Shown here piece by piece: positions 27,267 to 35,311 of a DNA stretch of 64,000 nt. The number at the start of each line of letters is the position of its first letter. Within the stretch, counting starts at the first letter, position 1. The stretch comes from Chitinophagales bacterium (GTDB taxonomy: Bacteria > Bacteroidota > Bacteroidia > Chitinophagales > Saprospiraceae): contig JAFLBO010000003.1 in NCBI GenBank assembly GCA_017303475.1, positions 186,001-250,000 on the forward strand, given 5' to 3'. The notes below the pieces were generated by a model. It was given only the letters and a program-made list of their open reading frames with translations, was not told the origin of the DNA and ran no database searches. A program made the position numbers and the translations under genes.

Positions 27267-27305
27267 GGTTTGCGTTTTTATAGCCCAAATGTCGCCATTT
27301 GCTGA

Positions 27306-27746
27306 CTATTTTTCCAGGTCAAATTTGTATTCCACAGATTCAATCCTGGGGTTGCCGTTGGCATCAGTTTCCCTGAATACAATGGTGATACCAATGGTTT
27401 CAGCGGCCTCCTTTTCCGTGCTGTCGAAAGTAACATCAAAGCGTCCCTTGGCGCCGGGCGCAATTACTCCTCGCGGAAAATCCACCCTGGTACATTCACA
27501 TGCGTCAACGATGTCGATTTTAATTTCCTGGCCGCTGGTGTTGGTCAATTCAAAGAAGAGGTTGCGCTTTTCTCCTTTTTTGACTTTCCCTAGATCAACC
27601 ATTTTTTTGTCCCAGGTAACAAATGGCGCCGGAGCAGCTGGCGCCGGGGAAACTGCCGGCTGACCAGATGACACAGATTGAGCGCGTTGCGGAGTATTGC
27701 AGGCAAGCAATACCATGATGGTTAGAGAAAAAACAGCGTATTTCAT
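27306..27746 (-). CDS. DUF1573-domain lipoprotein
   Basis: The protein has 146 residues. The lipoprotein signal MKYAVFSLTIMVLLAC is followed by a Pro/Ala linker and a DUF1573 domain (about 45-145) with the typical openings DLGKVKKGEK, FELTNTSGQ and CECTRVDFP. DUF1573 is an Ig-like module common in exported Bacteroidota proteins, with no established biochemical role. The gene precedes the caspase-TPR gene by 39 bp in the same direction. Its upstream side is occupied by a fold-back repeat element, so its promoter is either inside that element or very close to the start. Confidence 0.8.
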   Translation of the reverse strand: MKYAVFSLTIMVLLACNTPQRAQSVSSGQPAVSPAPAAPAPFVTWDKKMVDLGKVKKGEKRNLFFELTNTSGQEIKIDIVDACECTRVDFPRGVIAPGAKGRFDVTFDSTEKEAAETIGITIVFRETDANGNPRIESVEYKFDLEK

Positions 27747-27767
27747 GTCTGTGTATTTGTATTTGGG

Positions 27768-28203
27768 TTATTTAGGTCATTTAGGTCATTTAGGGGGCAT
27801 TTAGGGGTCATTTTTTTGGTCATTTAAGTCGTTTTTTGGGTCATTTAGGTCATTTAAGTCATTTTTTGGGTCATTATTGTCATCTAATCAACGTGGGTTG
27901 TCATTCTGAGTACTCGGAACCTACACAAGCCAGGCAACTAGAGTGCATTGGGCCAGAGTATTTCGGAAACCGGTCTTGTGTAGGTCCTTCGCTTCGCTAT
28001 GGATGACAACCAACGTTGAGTAAATGGCCCAAAAAATGACCTAAATGGCCCCTAAATGACCTAAATGGGCAAAAAAATGACCTAAATGGCCCAAAAAATG
28101 ACCTAAATGGCCCCTAACCTAAATGACCCCTAAATGACCTAAATGACCCAAAAAATGACCTAAATGACCCCTAAATGACCTAAATGACCCCTAAATGACC
28201 TCT
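27768..28203. repeat. Fold-back element: short tandem-repeat arms around a palindromic core
   Basis: This fills the 473-bp gap between the DUF1573 gene and the next lipoprotein gene. The left arm (27768-27888) is made of GGTCATTTA-type units; the right arm (28021-28203) has the complementary TAAATGACC-type units, so the arms can pair. The core is a second inverted repeat: 27890-27904 pairs with 28003-28017 (one mismatch), and CCTACACAAG at 27920-27929 pairs perfectly with CTTGTGTAGG at 27975-27984. Near the core the minus strand reads AGCGAAGCGAAGGAC, a motif I associate with interspersed palindromes in several phyla. No coding capacity was seen. It may be a MITE/REP-like element. Confidence 0.8.
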
Positions 28204-28219
28204 AATATCCTTCCCCCCT

Positions 28220-28621
28220 CTATTTCCCCAGCAGTTTTTTTCCTGCCTCGATGGCGGCTTTAATGTCGTTGTGGTTTTTTTGAATGGCTTCTTTTTGTTT
28301 AGCCAGATAATCCAGTGATTCTTTGGCTGGAGCATTGGCTTCAGGGGCCTTGAATTCTTTCATCCAGCTCATCATGTCGTTTTCTGCCTGGCCTATTTGG
28401 GTGAGTGTTTGGGTATAAACTTGGCTTTGTTCCGGTGTCATACTGGCTGAAATCATGAACTCCTTGATTTCACGCGCCAGACGGTTCATTTCAGCCATGT
28501 CTTTCATGGCTTCGTCGTGGATGGTTTCTGTTTCTTTGAGTACGGCATCTACTGCCTTTTGGTCGTTATTACATGCGCTGAAAAACGCCAGAGCAAGCAT
28601 CAGAATGGTTAGTTTTTTCAT
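28220..28621 (-). CDS. Small helical lipoprotein, unknown function
   Basis: The protein has 133 residues. The lipoprotein signal MKKLTILMLALAFFSAC precedes a charged, largely helical chain (DEAMKDMAEMNRLAREIKE, QAENDMMSWMKEF) with a Lys-rich end. I do not recognise the family; proteins of this kind are common as small envelope lipoproteins in Bacteroidota. ATG 28621 is chosen because it starts the signal peptide; the frame is open further upstream. It diverges from purB. A TACCTTTG element lies about 30 bp upstream. Confidence 0.7.
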   Translation of the reverse strand: MKKLTILMLALAFFSACNNDQKAVDAVLKETETIHDEAMKDMAEMNRLAREIKEFMISASMTPEQSQVYTQTLTQIGQAENDMMSWMKEFKAPEANAPAKESLDYLAKQKEAIQKNHNDIKAAIEAGKKLLGK

Positions 28622-28651
28622 GTTTAAAAACTTTGTAGAGAAAAAGAGTGG

Positions 28652-28659
28652 CAAAGGTA
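28652..28659 (-). promoter_or_regulatory. Possible -7 element for the small lipoprotein gene
   Basis: On the minus strand this reads TACCTTTG, an exact TAnnTTTG match, 31 bases before ATG 28621. No good -33 box was seen. Confidence 0.4.
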
Positions 28660-28663
28660 GTCC

Positions 28664-28706
28664 GACGCTGCTTTTGTAGGCAGGAAAACGCGACTTTTGC
28701 AGCGTC
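28664..28706. promoter_or_regulatory. Inverted repeat upstream of purB (possible operator)
   Basis: GACGCTGC (28664-28671) and GCAGCGTC (28699-28706) are perfect reverse complements 27 bases apart, placed between the divergent lipoprotein and purB starts. Inside them lie TTTTG (28672-28676) and ACTTTTG (28693-28699), the latter one mismatch from a -7 box for purB. It could be a repressor site or a stem in the leader. Confidence 0.35.
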
Positions 28707-28729
28707 AATGATTTTCAAACAGCAGCATA

Positions 28730-30064
28730 ATGTCTTTACTTGCCATTTCTCCTATTGACGGTCGGTATGCCGATAAAACCCGTGAACTCAATGCTTTTTT
28801 TAGTGAGTATGCACTCATTAGGTACCGGGTATTCGTTGAAATTCAATACTTTATAGCACTTTGTCAGTATGGATTGCCCCAGCTTGCTTCTTTCGAGGAA
28901 GACAAGATTGACGAGCTCAACGCCATTTTTGAACGCTTTAACACCACTGATGCCGAGCAGATTAAGCTCATTGAAAAGACCACCAACCACGATGTTAAAG
29001 CGGTGGAATATTTCCTGAAGGAACGCTTTGACAAGCACGGCCTGGGTGAGTTGCGTGAGTTTGTGCATTTTGGACTGACCTCTCAGGATGTCAATAACAC
29101 AGCCACACCGCTGATTTTCAAAACGGCCCTGGAAGAAGTGTACTACCCGCTTTTGCAAACCGTGAGGGATCAGCTGGAGCAGATGGCACAGGAGTGGGGA
29201 CGCGTGCCCATGCTGGCTCGTACGCACGGGCAACCAGCTTCTCCAACCCTGTTAGGCAAAGAGTTTCAGGTGTTTGTACAACGCATTGATGTGCAGCTGG
29301 CTCAGTTGAAAGCCATTCCTCACCGGGCCAAATTTGGCGGTGCTACTGGTAATTTCAACGCTCATTATGCTGCTTATCCGGATTACGACTGGCAGCGTTT
29401 TGGCAATGAGTTTGTACAGGAATTCCTGGGGCTGGAAAGATCAAGTCCTACTACACAGATAGAACATTACGATTGCTTTGCGGCACAATGCCAGGCTATT
29501 GGACGCATCAATACCATTCTGATTGATTTTTGCAGAGATGTGTGGACCTATGTGTCTATGGAATATTTCAGGCAAAAAACGGTTGCCGGAGAGGTAGGCT
29601 CTTCTGCCATGCCTCACAAGGTAAATCCGATTGATTTTGAGAATGCTGAGGGAAATCTAGGGTTGGCAAATGCGCTCTGGCAACACCTGGCAGAAAAATT
29701 GCCCATCAGCAGACTACAGCGAGATTTAACTGACTCAACCGTTTTGCGCAATATTGGTGTACCTATGGGACATACGGTAGTCGCCCTGAAGTCTATCCAA
29801 AAAGGCCTGAGCAAACTGATGCTCAATGAAGGGCAATTGTTTGACGATCTGGAAGACAACTGGATGGTTATAGCCGAAGGCATTCAGGTGATTCTCCGCA
29901 GAGAAGGGTATCCACAGCCATATGAGGCTTTGAAAGCGCTCACCCGGGGCAGAAGTCTGGTAACCCGTGAGCATTTACACGAGTTTATCGACGGGCTTGA
30001 AATAACCGAAGAGGTTCGGGAGGAGTTGAAGCGACTCACACCACATAATTATGTAGGCGGATAA
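28730..30064 (+). CDS. purB: Adenylosuccinate lyase
   Basis: The protein has 444 residues, the usual length for the bacterial enzyme. It cleaves SAICAR and adenylosuccinate, releasing fumarate, in de novo purine and AMP synthesis in the cytoplasm. The start LLAISPIDGRYAD is typical of PurB. TTNHDVKAVEYF and FGLTSQDVNNT are active-site regions, and the fumarate-lyase signature SSAMPHKVNPIDFEN lies at about residue 290. The gene stands alone; a strong bidirectional hairpin follows its stop codon. Nothing unusual was seen. Confidence 0.97.
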   Translation: MSLLAISPIDGRYADKTRELNAFFSEYALIRYRVFVEIQYFIALCQYGLPQLASFEEDKIDELNAIFERFNTTDAEQIKLIEKTTNHDVKAVEYFLKERFDKHGLGELREFVHFGLTSQDVNNTATPLIFKTALEEVYYPLLQTVRDQLEQMAQEWGRVPMLARTHGQPASPTLLGKEFQVFVQRIDVQLAQLKAIPHRAKFGGATGNFNAHYAAYPDYDWQRFGNEFVQEFLGLERSSPTTQIEHYDCFAAQCQAIGRINTILIDFCRDVWTYVSMEYFRQKTVAGEVGSSAMPHKVNPIDFENAEGNLGLANALWQHLAEKLPISRLQRDLTDSTVLRNIGVPMGHTVVALKSIQKGLSKLMLNEGQLFDDLEDNWMVIAEGIQVILRREGYPQPYEALKALTRGRSLVTREHLHEFIDGLEITEEVREELKRLTPHNYVGG

Positions 30065-30103
30065 AAAAAGGGAGATTGCTGGAATGAGCAACCTCCCTTT
30101 TTT
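30065..30103. terminator. Bidirectional intrinsic terminator between purB and the metalloprotease gene
   Basis: AAAAAGGGAG and CTCCCTTTTT flank TTGCT...AGCAA, giving a stem of about 16 pairs with one A-C mismatch and a 6-base loop. There is a T run on both strands, so it can serve the two convergent genes. Confidence 0.85.
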
Positions 30104-30119
30104 AGGTATTTAACTGTAA

Positions 30120-31646
30120 CTATCGGGTTACAGCCAGGCGCTTGATAATGGTGCCTTTTTCATTTTGCAGGCTAATGGTGTACAATCCGGCCTGAAGTCC
30201 ATCTGTAGGGATTTCAATCAGGTTTTCGCCAAATGACAATGTTACATTCTGGCGTTGTACCTGGCGTCCGGCGGCGTCTGTCACTACAAGTGCAGCATCC
30301 ATATTTTCGTCGGAAGTCAACAGCAGTTTGGCTGGGAAACCTTCTGCTACCGGATTTGGCGACAGCTCTGCCAGTACGCTGGATTCGAGGTCATTGGTGG
30401 CGGAGAAGTTTTTGGTTTTAAATACACCAAGCTCCTGGAAATCTGCTGGTTGGCAGAGATCCCACTCATTGTAGGCACGCACACGCCAGTAGAGATTACG
30501 GTTGTTTGGAATGCCCTTGGTTACTGTGATAGACGTTTGGTTGTACACAGTTTGATAGAACAAACGAGGGGTCAGATTGGGAAACAGGAAAATCTCAACG
30601 GTGTAGAATGTTGCGTTTGGAACCGGGTTCCAGTTCAGGGTGAAGTTATTATACTGTACCGTTTGAGAGTCGATAGGAGCTGAAAGATGTACAAATGCAG
30701 CATCATCAATTTCCACACCTGGTTCGGTTACCTGCAGGTATTCAGCGTGGCCACCCGGCGTGTTGCTCTGCAGGTTGGAACGCATGGCCTCAATTTGTTC
30801 GGTAGTGAAAACAGCTCCGCACTCGTCGGAAGAATAGCCCATAATCAGTTTGCCATCGGAACGGAACGGAACATCATTAGGGTCGTGCTGAACTGTTTGG
30901 CTTTCGCTATTGCCATTACAAGGCCAGCGGTAATTCAAATAATCCGGTTTTGTATCGCAGAAATAATCGCCTGCCTGATAGCAGTTGGAGCCGTCTGTTT
31001 TTTCTACTTCATGTTCCCATGGCGCATCGCCGGTGAACAAGGGTGCAGGTTGTGAGTAATCCCAGTTAACACCTTCCCAGCCAACAAAAGGGTGGGGGAG
31101 TGACAGGTGGTGGCCGGCCTCGTGCGCCCAGGTGCGATTGCCCGGACCAGAGCAGTTTTTGGACATTACAATGGCATCCATCCAGGAATAGCCGCAGTTT
31201 CCTGCCGGATCTGCAACAATAAAGCAGTTCAGGCGACCGTCGATACGGTTATTCTCAATCAGGTCAGCGCCGCCTTCCCATTCATGATCGTGCCAGTAAG
31301 CATTGTTGAGGTAGCGAACCGCGTCGCCTTCTACGAGGTAATAGCGGATTTTGGCTTGTTCAAAATGTTCGTTCATTTGACAAACGGACTGAATAGCCAA
31401 TTCCAGAGGGTAGTATCCGCTTCCGGCATCTGAGCCGGTAATTTGAAGGGTTACAGGAACATAAAGCCAGTTGGTGTCGCCGCCGCCACGTTCTGCCGCA
31501 ATGGCTTCTCTGTTTTGCCGGTAATATTCCAGCCACGGTTCGATTCCGCGCGTTCCGCACCAGCCTTTTGCATTAGGCTCCTGTGCAAAAGAAGTTGCTG
31601 CCTGTAAAGTAAGCGCAGCAATAAGGGAGTAAAGTTTCAAACGCAT
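30120..31646 (-). CDS. Secreted M43 (pappalysin)-type zinc metalloprotease with T9SS sorting domain
   Basis: The protein has about 508 residues with a signal peptide ending at SFAQ. The metzincin zinc site HEAGHHLSLPH (HExxHxxxxxH pattern) lies mid-protein, preceded by a catalytic-domain start with LEYYRQNREAIAAE. A Fn3-like domain follows (TLNWNPVPNATFYTVEI). The last 80 residues are a T9SS type A sorting domain (LSPNPVAEG, DAAGRQVQRQ, GLYTISLQNE, ending KRLAVTR). It is therefore secreted through the outer membrane and then cleaved or anchored. ATG 31646 (MRLKLYSLIAAL) is chosen over the upstream frame start at 31706 because it opens the signal peptide. Likely an extracellular protein degrader. 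Confidence 0.88.
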   Translation of the reverse strand: MRLKLYSLIAALTLQAATSFAQEPNAKGWCGTRGIEPWLEYYRQNREAIAAERGGGDTNWLYVPVTLQITGSDAGSGYYPLELAIQSVCQMNEHFEQAKIRYYLVEGDAVRYLNNAYWHDHEWEGGADLIENNRIDGRLNCFIVADPAGNCGYSWMDAIVMSKNCSGPGNRTWAHEAGHHLSLPHPFVGWEGVNWDYSQPAPLFTGDAPWEHEVEKTDGSNCYQAGDYFCDTKPDYLNYRWPCNGNSESQTVQHDPNDVPFRSDGKLIMGYSSDECGAVFTTEQIEAMRSNLQSNTPGGHAEYLQVTEPGVEIDDAAFVHLSAPIDSQTVQYNNFTLNWNPVPNATFYTVEIFLFPNLTPRLFYQTVYNQTSITVTKGIPNNRNLYWRVRAYNEWDLCQPADFQELGVFKTKNFSATNDLESSVLAELSPNPVAEGFPAKLLLTSDENMDAALVVTDAAGRQVQRQNVTLSFGENLIEIPTDGLQAGLYTISLQNEKGTIIKRLAVTR

Positions 31647-31790
31647 TGAAAGAGCAGGTATTTGATTTGGATGGCAAATGTCATAATTCCTGAAACAGTT
31701 TGCCAAATAGTTTTACAAAGAGACAACATACGACACAAATTCCCCCATTAATTGGCCGGCAAATTACTGCAAGCAGATGAAGTAACACCG

Positions 31791-31798
31791 TATGTTTG
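31791..31798 (+). promoter_or_regulatory. Possible -7 element for kup
   Basis: TATGTTTG matches TAnnTTTG exactly, 29 bases before ATG 31827. The -33 region is not convincing. Confidence 0.38.
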
Positions 31799-31826
31799 CC
31801 GGGAAAATCAAGTCTAACCTTATTTT

Positions 31827-33791
31827 ATGGGCACAGGAAGCCATCACAGCCACCATCCGTTGAGCAGAGCCGGAATTCTCATTACCCTGGGTATTATTTT
31901 TGGCGATATCGGGACATCTCCCTTGTACGTTATGAAAGCCATAGTCGGGGAGGGGCAGGTTATTGACCGTATGACGGTTTTGGGCGGTGTATCACTGGTA
32001 TTTTGGACCTTGATGATTCAAACGACTATCAAGTATGTCTTCTTGGTACTTCGTGCTGATAACAATGGTGAGGGCGGAATTTTCTCCCTTTATTCTTTGG
32101 TAAGACGCAGGGGGCGTTGGCTGCTCATTCCGGCATTGATTGGGGGGGCAGCCATGCTGGCAGAAGGTATGATTACGCCACCTATTTCTGTTTCTTCTGC
32201 CGTAGAAGGTTTGGCTATTAAATATCCAGGTATTCCCACCATGGGTATTGCCATTATCATCATTTCTCTTCTATTTTTTATTCAAAGGTTTGGTACAGCT
32301 ACTGTAGGCAGAAGTTTTGGCCCGGTAATGTTGATTTGGTTTTCCATGCTGGGTGTATTAGGGGTCAGCCATATTATCCATATGCCTTCTGTTTTCCAGG
32401 CGATCAATCCAATGTGTGGTTTTGAATTGCTGACACACAGTCCTCACATGCTGGTAGTAATGGGAGCGGTATTCCTCTGCACAACAGGAGCAGAGGCGCT
32501 TTATGCTGACTTGGGCCACTGCGGTAAGGCTAATATCCGGGTTAGCTGGGTGTTTGTTAAGATATGTCTGTTGCTGAACTACTTCGGACAAGCGGCTTAT
32601 CTGATTCACCATGAGGGACACCCACTGGAGGAGAATCCTTTTTATGCTATCATGCCGGCCTGGTTCTTATGGCCGGGTATCATTATTTCCACCCTCGCTG
32701 CGGTTATCGCCAGCCAGAGCATGATTTCTGGTTCATTTACCCTGGCTTCAGAAGCTATCCGACTTGGATTTTTGCCTAAAATGACGGTTAAGTTTCCAAC
32801 CAACATGAAGGGGCAAATTTATATACCTGGTATCAATACCTTTCTTTGGCTTGGGTGCGTGGCAGTTGTTTTGTATTTTCAACAGAGCTCTAAAATGGAA
32901 GCAGCCTATGGCTTATCTGTTGTTTGTACCATGATTTGCAGCACCATTTTGTTGTCTAACTGGATGATTTTACAACGTACCCACGAGGTGCTGGTCTGGC
33001 TATTCCTGGTTTTTTACCTTATTTGGGAGGGAGGCTTTTTTCTCGCTAATACACTCAAGTTTACCGATGGCGGTTACGTAACTGTTGTCATGGCTTCTTT
33101 GTTATTTGGTATTATGTACCTGTGGGTGAAAGCTCGAGGCGTTCGGAAACGTTACTCTGATGAATCTAAAATTAAAGATTTTCTTGATCAATTGATTACC
33201 CTCAGTAACGATTCAGAAGTGCCTAAATATGCCACAAATCTGGTGTTCCTCACCAGCGCCAAGAGTGTCAACAAGGTGGAAGAAAAGGTGATGTACTCCA
33301 TTCTGCAAACACAACCTAAACGGGCAGACGTGTACTGGTTTGTTCACATTGAAACTACGGATGAGCCTTTCACGATGGAGTATGAAGTAAATACCATTGC
33401 GCCGGATGATGTGTACAAGGTAAACTTCAGGCTTGGTTTCCGGGTGCAGCAGCGAATGAATGTATTTATGCACAAGGTGGTGGCAGAACTCGTTGAAAAC
33501 GAGGAGCTTACAGTACATTCCCGCTACCATTCCACCGCCAGTAAATACCCTACCGGCGATTTCCGTTTTGTGATTATCCAGGAATTCCTGTCAAACGAAA
33601 ACGAGCTGCCATGGGGTGAACAACTGATTTTGTCAACCTACCTCACAGTGAAGGGTTGGGTTTCTTCACCCAAAAACTGGTTTGGTCTGGATTCTGATTC
33701 CGTGGACATTGAGGAGGCGCCACTGGTACTGGAACCGGTAAAAGCAGTTGGCTTGAAACGTATGCCCGGCCGAAACGATCGAAAACACTAA
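31827..33791 (+). CDS. kup: KUP-family potassium uptake transporter
   Basis: The protein has 654 residues. It takes up K+ with protons across the inner membrane (family knowledge). It has about twelve hydrophobic helices in the first 440 residues, beginning with the KUP hallmark FGDIGTSPLYVMKAI near residue 28, then a soluble C-terminal domain of about 200 residues (MYSILQTQPKRADVYWFVH). It is followed after 3 bp by hemJ, so the two are likely co-transcribed. A -7-like element precedes it. Slightly longer than the E. coli protein (622) but otherwise ordinary. Confidence 0.95.
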   Translation: MGTGSHHSHHPLSRAGILITLGIIFGDIGTSPLYVMKAIVGEGQVIDRMTVLGGVSLVFWTLMIQTTIKYVFLVLRADNNGEGGIFSLYSLVRRRGRWLLIPALIGGAAMLAEGMITPPISVSSAVEGLAIKYPGIPTMGIAIIIISLLFFIQRFGTATVGRSFGPVMLIWFSMLGVLGVSHIIHMPSVFQAINPMCGFELLTHSPHMLVVMGAVFLCTTGAEALYADLGHCGKANIRVSWVFVKICLLLNYFGQAAYLIHHEGHPLEENPFYAIMPAWFLWPGIIISTLAAVIASQSMISGSFTLASEAIRLGFLPKMTVKFPTNMKGQIYIPGINTFLWLGCVAVVLYFQQSSKMEAAYGLSVVCTMICSTILLSNWMILQRTHEVLVWLFLVFYLIWEGGFFLANTLKFTDGGYVTVVMASLLFGIMYLWVKARGVRKRYSDESKIKDFLDQLITLSNDSEVPKYATNLVFLTSAKSVNKVEEKVMYSILQTQPKRADVYWFVHIETTDEPFTMEYEVNTIAPDDVYKVNFRLGFRVQQRMNVFMHKVVAELVENEELTVHSRYHSTASKYPTGDFRFVIIQEFLSNENELPWGEQLILSTYLTVKGWVSSPKNWFGLDSDSVDIEEAPLVLEPVKAVGLKRMPGRNDRKH

Positions 33792-33794
33792 ATC

Positions 33795-34331
33795 ATGCAA
33801 ACAGCCGACTGGTATGCTGTAGCTAAAGCCCTGCACTTGATCGGGGTGGTTTCCTGGATGGCGGGTATTTTTTATCTGGTTCGCATCCTGGTTTACCATG
33901 CTATGGCTATGGATGAAACTGGCGCAACACGGGAAATCCTGTGCCGTCAGTACAATCTGATGGAATGGAAGGCCTATAAAATCATTATCAGGCCGGCTGT
34001 GGTGATCAGCTGGTCGTTCGGAACCATGATGCTCACCATTCAGCCGGCCTGGTTGCAGCAGCCCTGGATGCACGTTAAATTGGCTTTTTTACTGATCTTA
34101 ACTCTTTATACCCACGGCCTTCAATCCCATATCCGAAAACTTGAACAGGATACTTCCACCAGATCGCATTTGTTTTACAGAGCCTGGAATGAAGTACCCA
34201 CGCTGGCTATGGTACCTATCATTTTCCTGGCCGTTTTCAAGGACAGAATCCATTTCATCAGCCTGCTTATCGGAATGCTTGTTTTTACCGGATTAATTGC
34301 CCTGGGCATATATAAAGCCAATAAGAAGTGA
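33795..34331 (+). CDS. hemJ: HemJ-type protoporphyrinogen IX oxidase (UPF0093)
   Basis: The protein has 178 residues with four predicted membrane helices. Family hallmarks are present: KALHLIGVVSWMAGIFYL near the N-terminus with a conserved His, MHVKLAFLLIL, and NEVPTLAMVPIIFLAV. HemJ oxidises protoporphyrinogen IX to protoporphyrin IX late in heme synthesis in organisms lacking HemG/HemY. It begins 3 bp after kup and ends 1 bp before the convergent superoxide dismutase gene. Confidence 0.85.
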   Translation: MQTADWYAVAKALHLIGVVSWMAGIFYLVRILVYHAMAMDETGATREILCRQYNLMEWKAYKIIIRPAVVISWSFGTMMLTIQPAWLQQPWMHVKLAFLLILTLYTHGLQSHIRKLEQDTSTRSHLFYRAWNEVPTLAMVPIIFLAVFKDRIHFISLLIGMLVFTGLIALGIYKANKK

Positions 34332-34332
34332 A

Positions 34333-35097
34333 TTAGAACATCAACTTGTCGTAACGCTCCGCAACTACTTTCCAGTTGATGATGTTGTAAAAGGCAGTAA
34401 TGTAATCCGGCCGCTTATTCTGGTATTTCAGGTAATAGGCGTGTTCCCAAACATCCAAACCCAAAATTGGCGTGCCGAGTTGTTTGGAAATGTTGAGCAT
34501 CAGGGGGTTATCCTGATTGGGACTTGTGCAGATAAACAGCTTTTTATCCTTGCCTACACAAAGCCAGGCCCAGCCTGAGCCAAAAACACTTTTAGCAGCG
34601 TTTGAAAACTGCTCCCGGAATTTATCCTCAGATCCAAATACCGTGTTGATAGCAGCTGCCAGGTCGCCGGCAGGCGCTTTAGGGCCTCCCGGAGCAATGG
34701 TTTGCCAGAAAAAAGTGTGATTCCAATGGCCCCCGGCATTGTTCCGAATTTTTTTGTCTTCATCAGAACCCGTGATACGCTTAATTATATCTTCTAATTC
34801 GTAGTCGGCATATACGGTTCCTTTCACTGCGTCGTTTAGATTGGTCACATAAGCATTGTGGTGTTTGCCGTGGTGAATTTCCATGGTCATTTTGTCGATA
34901 TTGGGTTCAAGCGCAGCTGTCTCAAATCCCAATGCAGGCAAAGTAAATGGTTCGGTGCGGCGGTTTTTAGGCGGTGGCAATACTGTATTGGAGCTTGTTG
35001 CTGCTTTTCCTGCAGATTTGCAGGCTTCCAGAAATGAGGTTGAGGCGGCGGCTATGCCTAGAAAAAGGCCGGTTTTGAGAAACGTTCTTTTTTCCAT
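34333..35097 (-). CDS. Exported Fe/Mn superoxide dismutase
   Basis: The protein has 254 residues, about 50 more than cytoplasmic SODs. The extra part is an N-terminal leader, MEKRTFLKTGLFLGIAAA, with a lipobox-like FLEAC; it also resembles a weak Tat-type leader. The SOD fold follows: EIHHGKHHNAYVTNLN and GGHWNHTFFW (metal His residues), then DVWEHAYYLKYQ (Asp and His ligands). It dismutates superoxide. Metal choice (Fe or Mn) cannot be settled by eye. ATG 35097 opens the leader. It converges with hemJ. Inferred location: periplasm or outer leaflet, as a lipoprotein. Confidence 0.92.
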   Translation of the reverse strand: MEKRTFLKTGLFLGIAAASTSFLEACKSAGKAATSSNTVLPPPKNRRTEPFTLPALGFETAALEPNIDKMTMEIHHGKHHNAYVTNLNDAVKGTVYADYELEDIIKRITGSDEDKKIRNNAGGHWNHTFFWQTIAPGGPKAPAGDLAAAINTVFGSEDKFREQFSNAAKSVFGSGWAWLCVGKDKKLFICTSPNQDNPLMLNISKQLGTPILGLDVWEHAYYLKYQNKRPDYITAFYNIINWKVVAERYDKLMF

Positions 35098-35311
35098 GAT
35101 GGATGAAAAATAAAAGGTGAGCAAATAAAATCCGGGGCGAATGTAATAGACCCAGCCTGGAACAATGTATGTTGCCGGTCATTTTAAAAACAAAAATTCC
35201 TTGGTTTTAAACAAAATGACTTCTTTTGCGCAGTGTCACTGAATTCGCTGACATTCAATCCAATAACCCGAAAGTAAACCTGCCTGAAACAGGAATATAA
35301 TTGCTTTGTAC

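Noticed and set aside
27768..28203. CRISPR array
   Set aside because: Units are 9-20 bp without unique spacers and occur in opposite orientation in the two arms; no cas gene is nearby.
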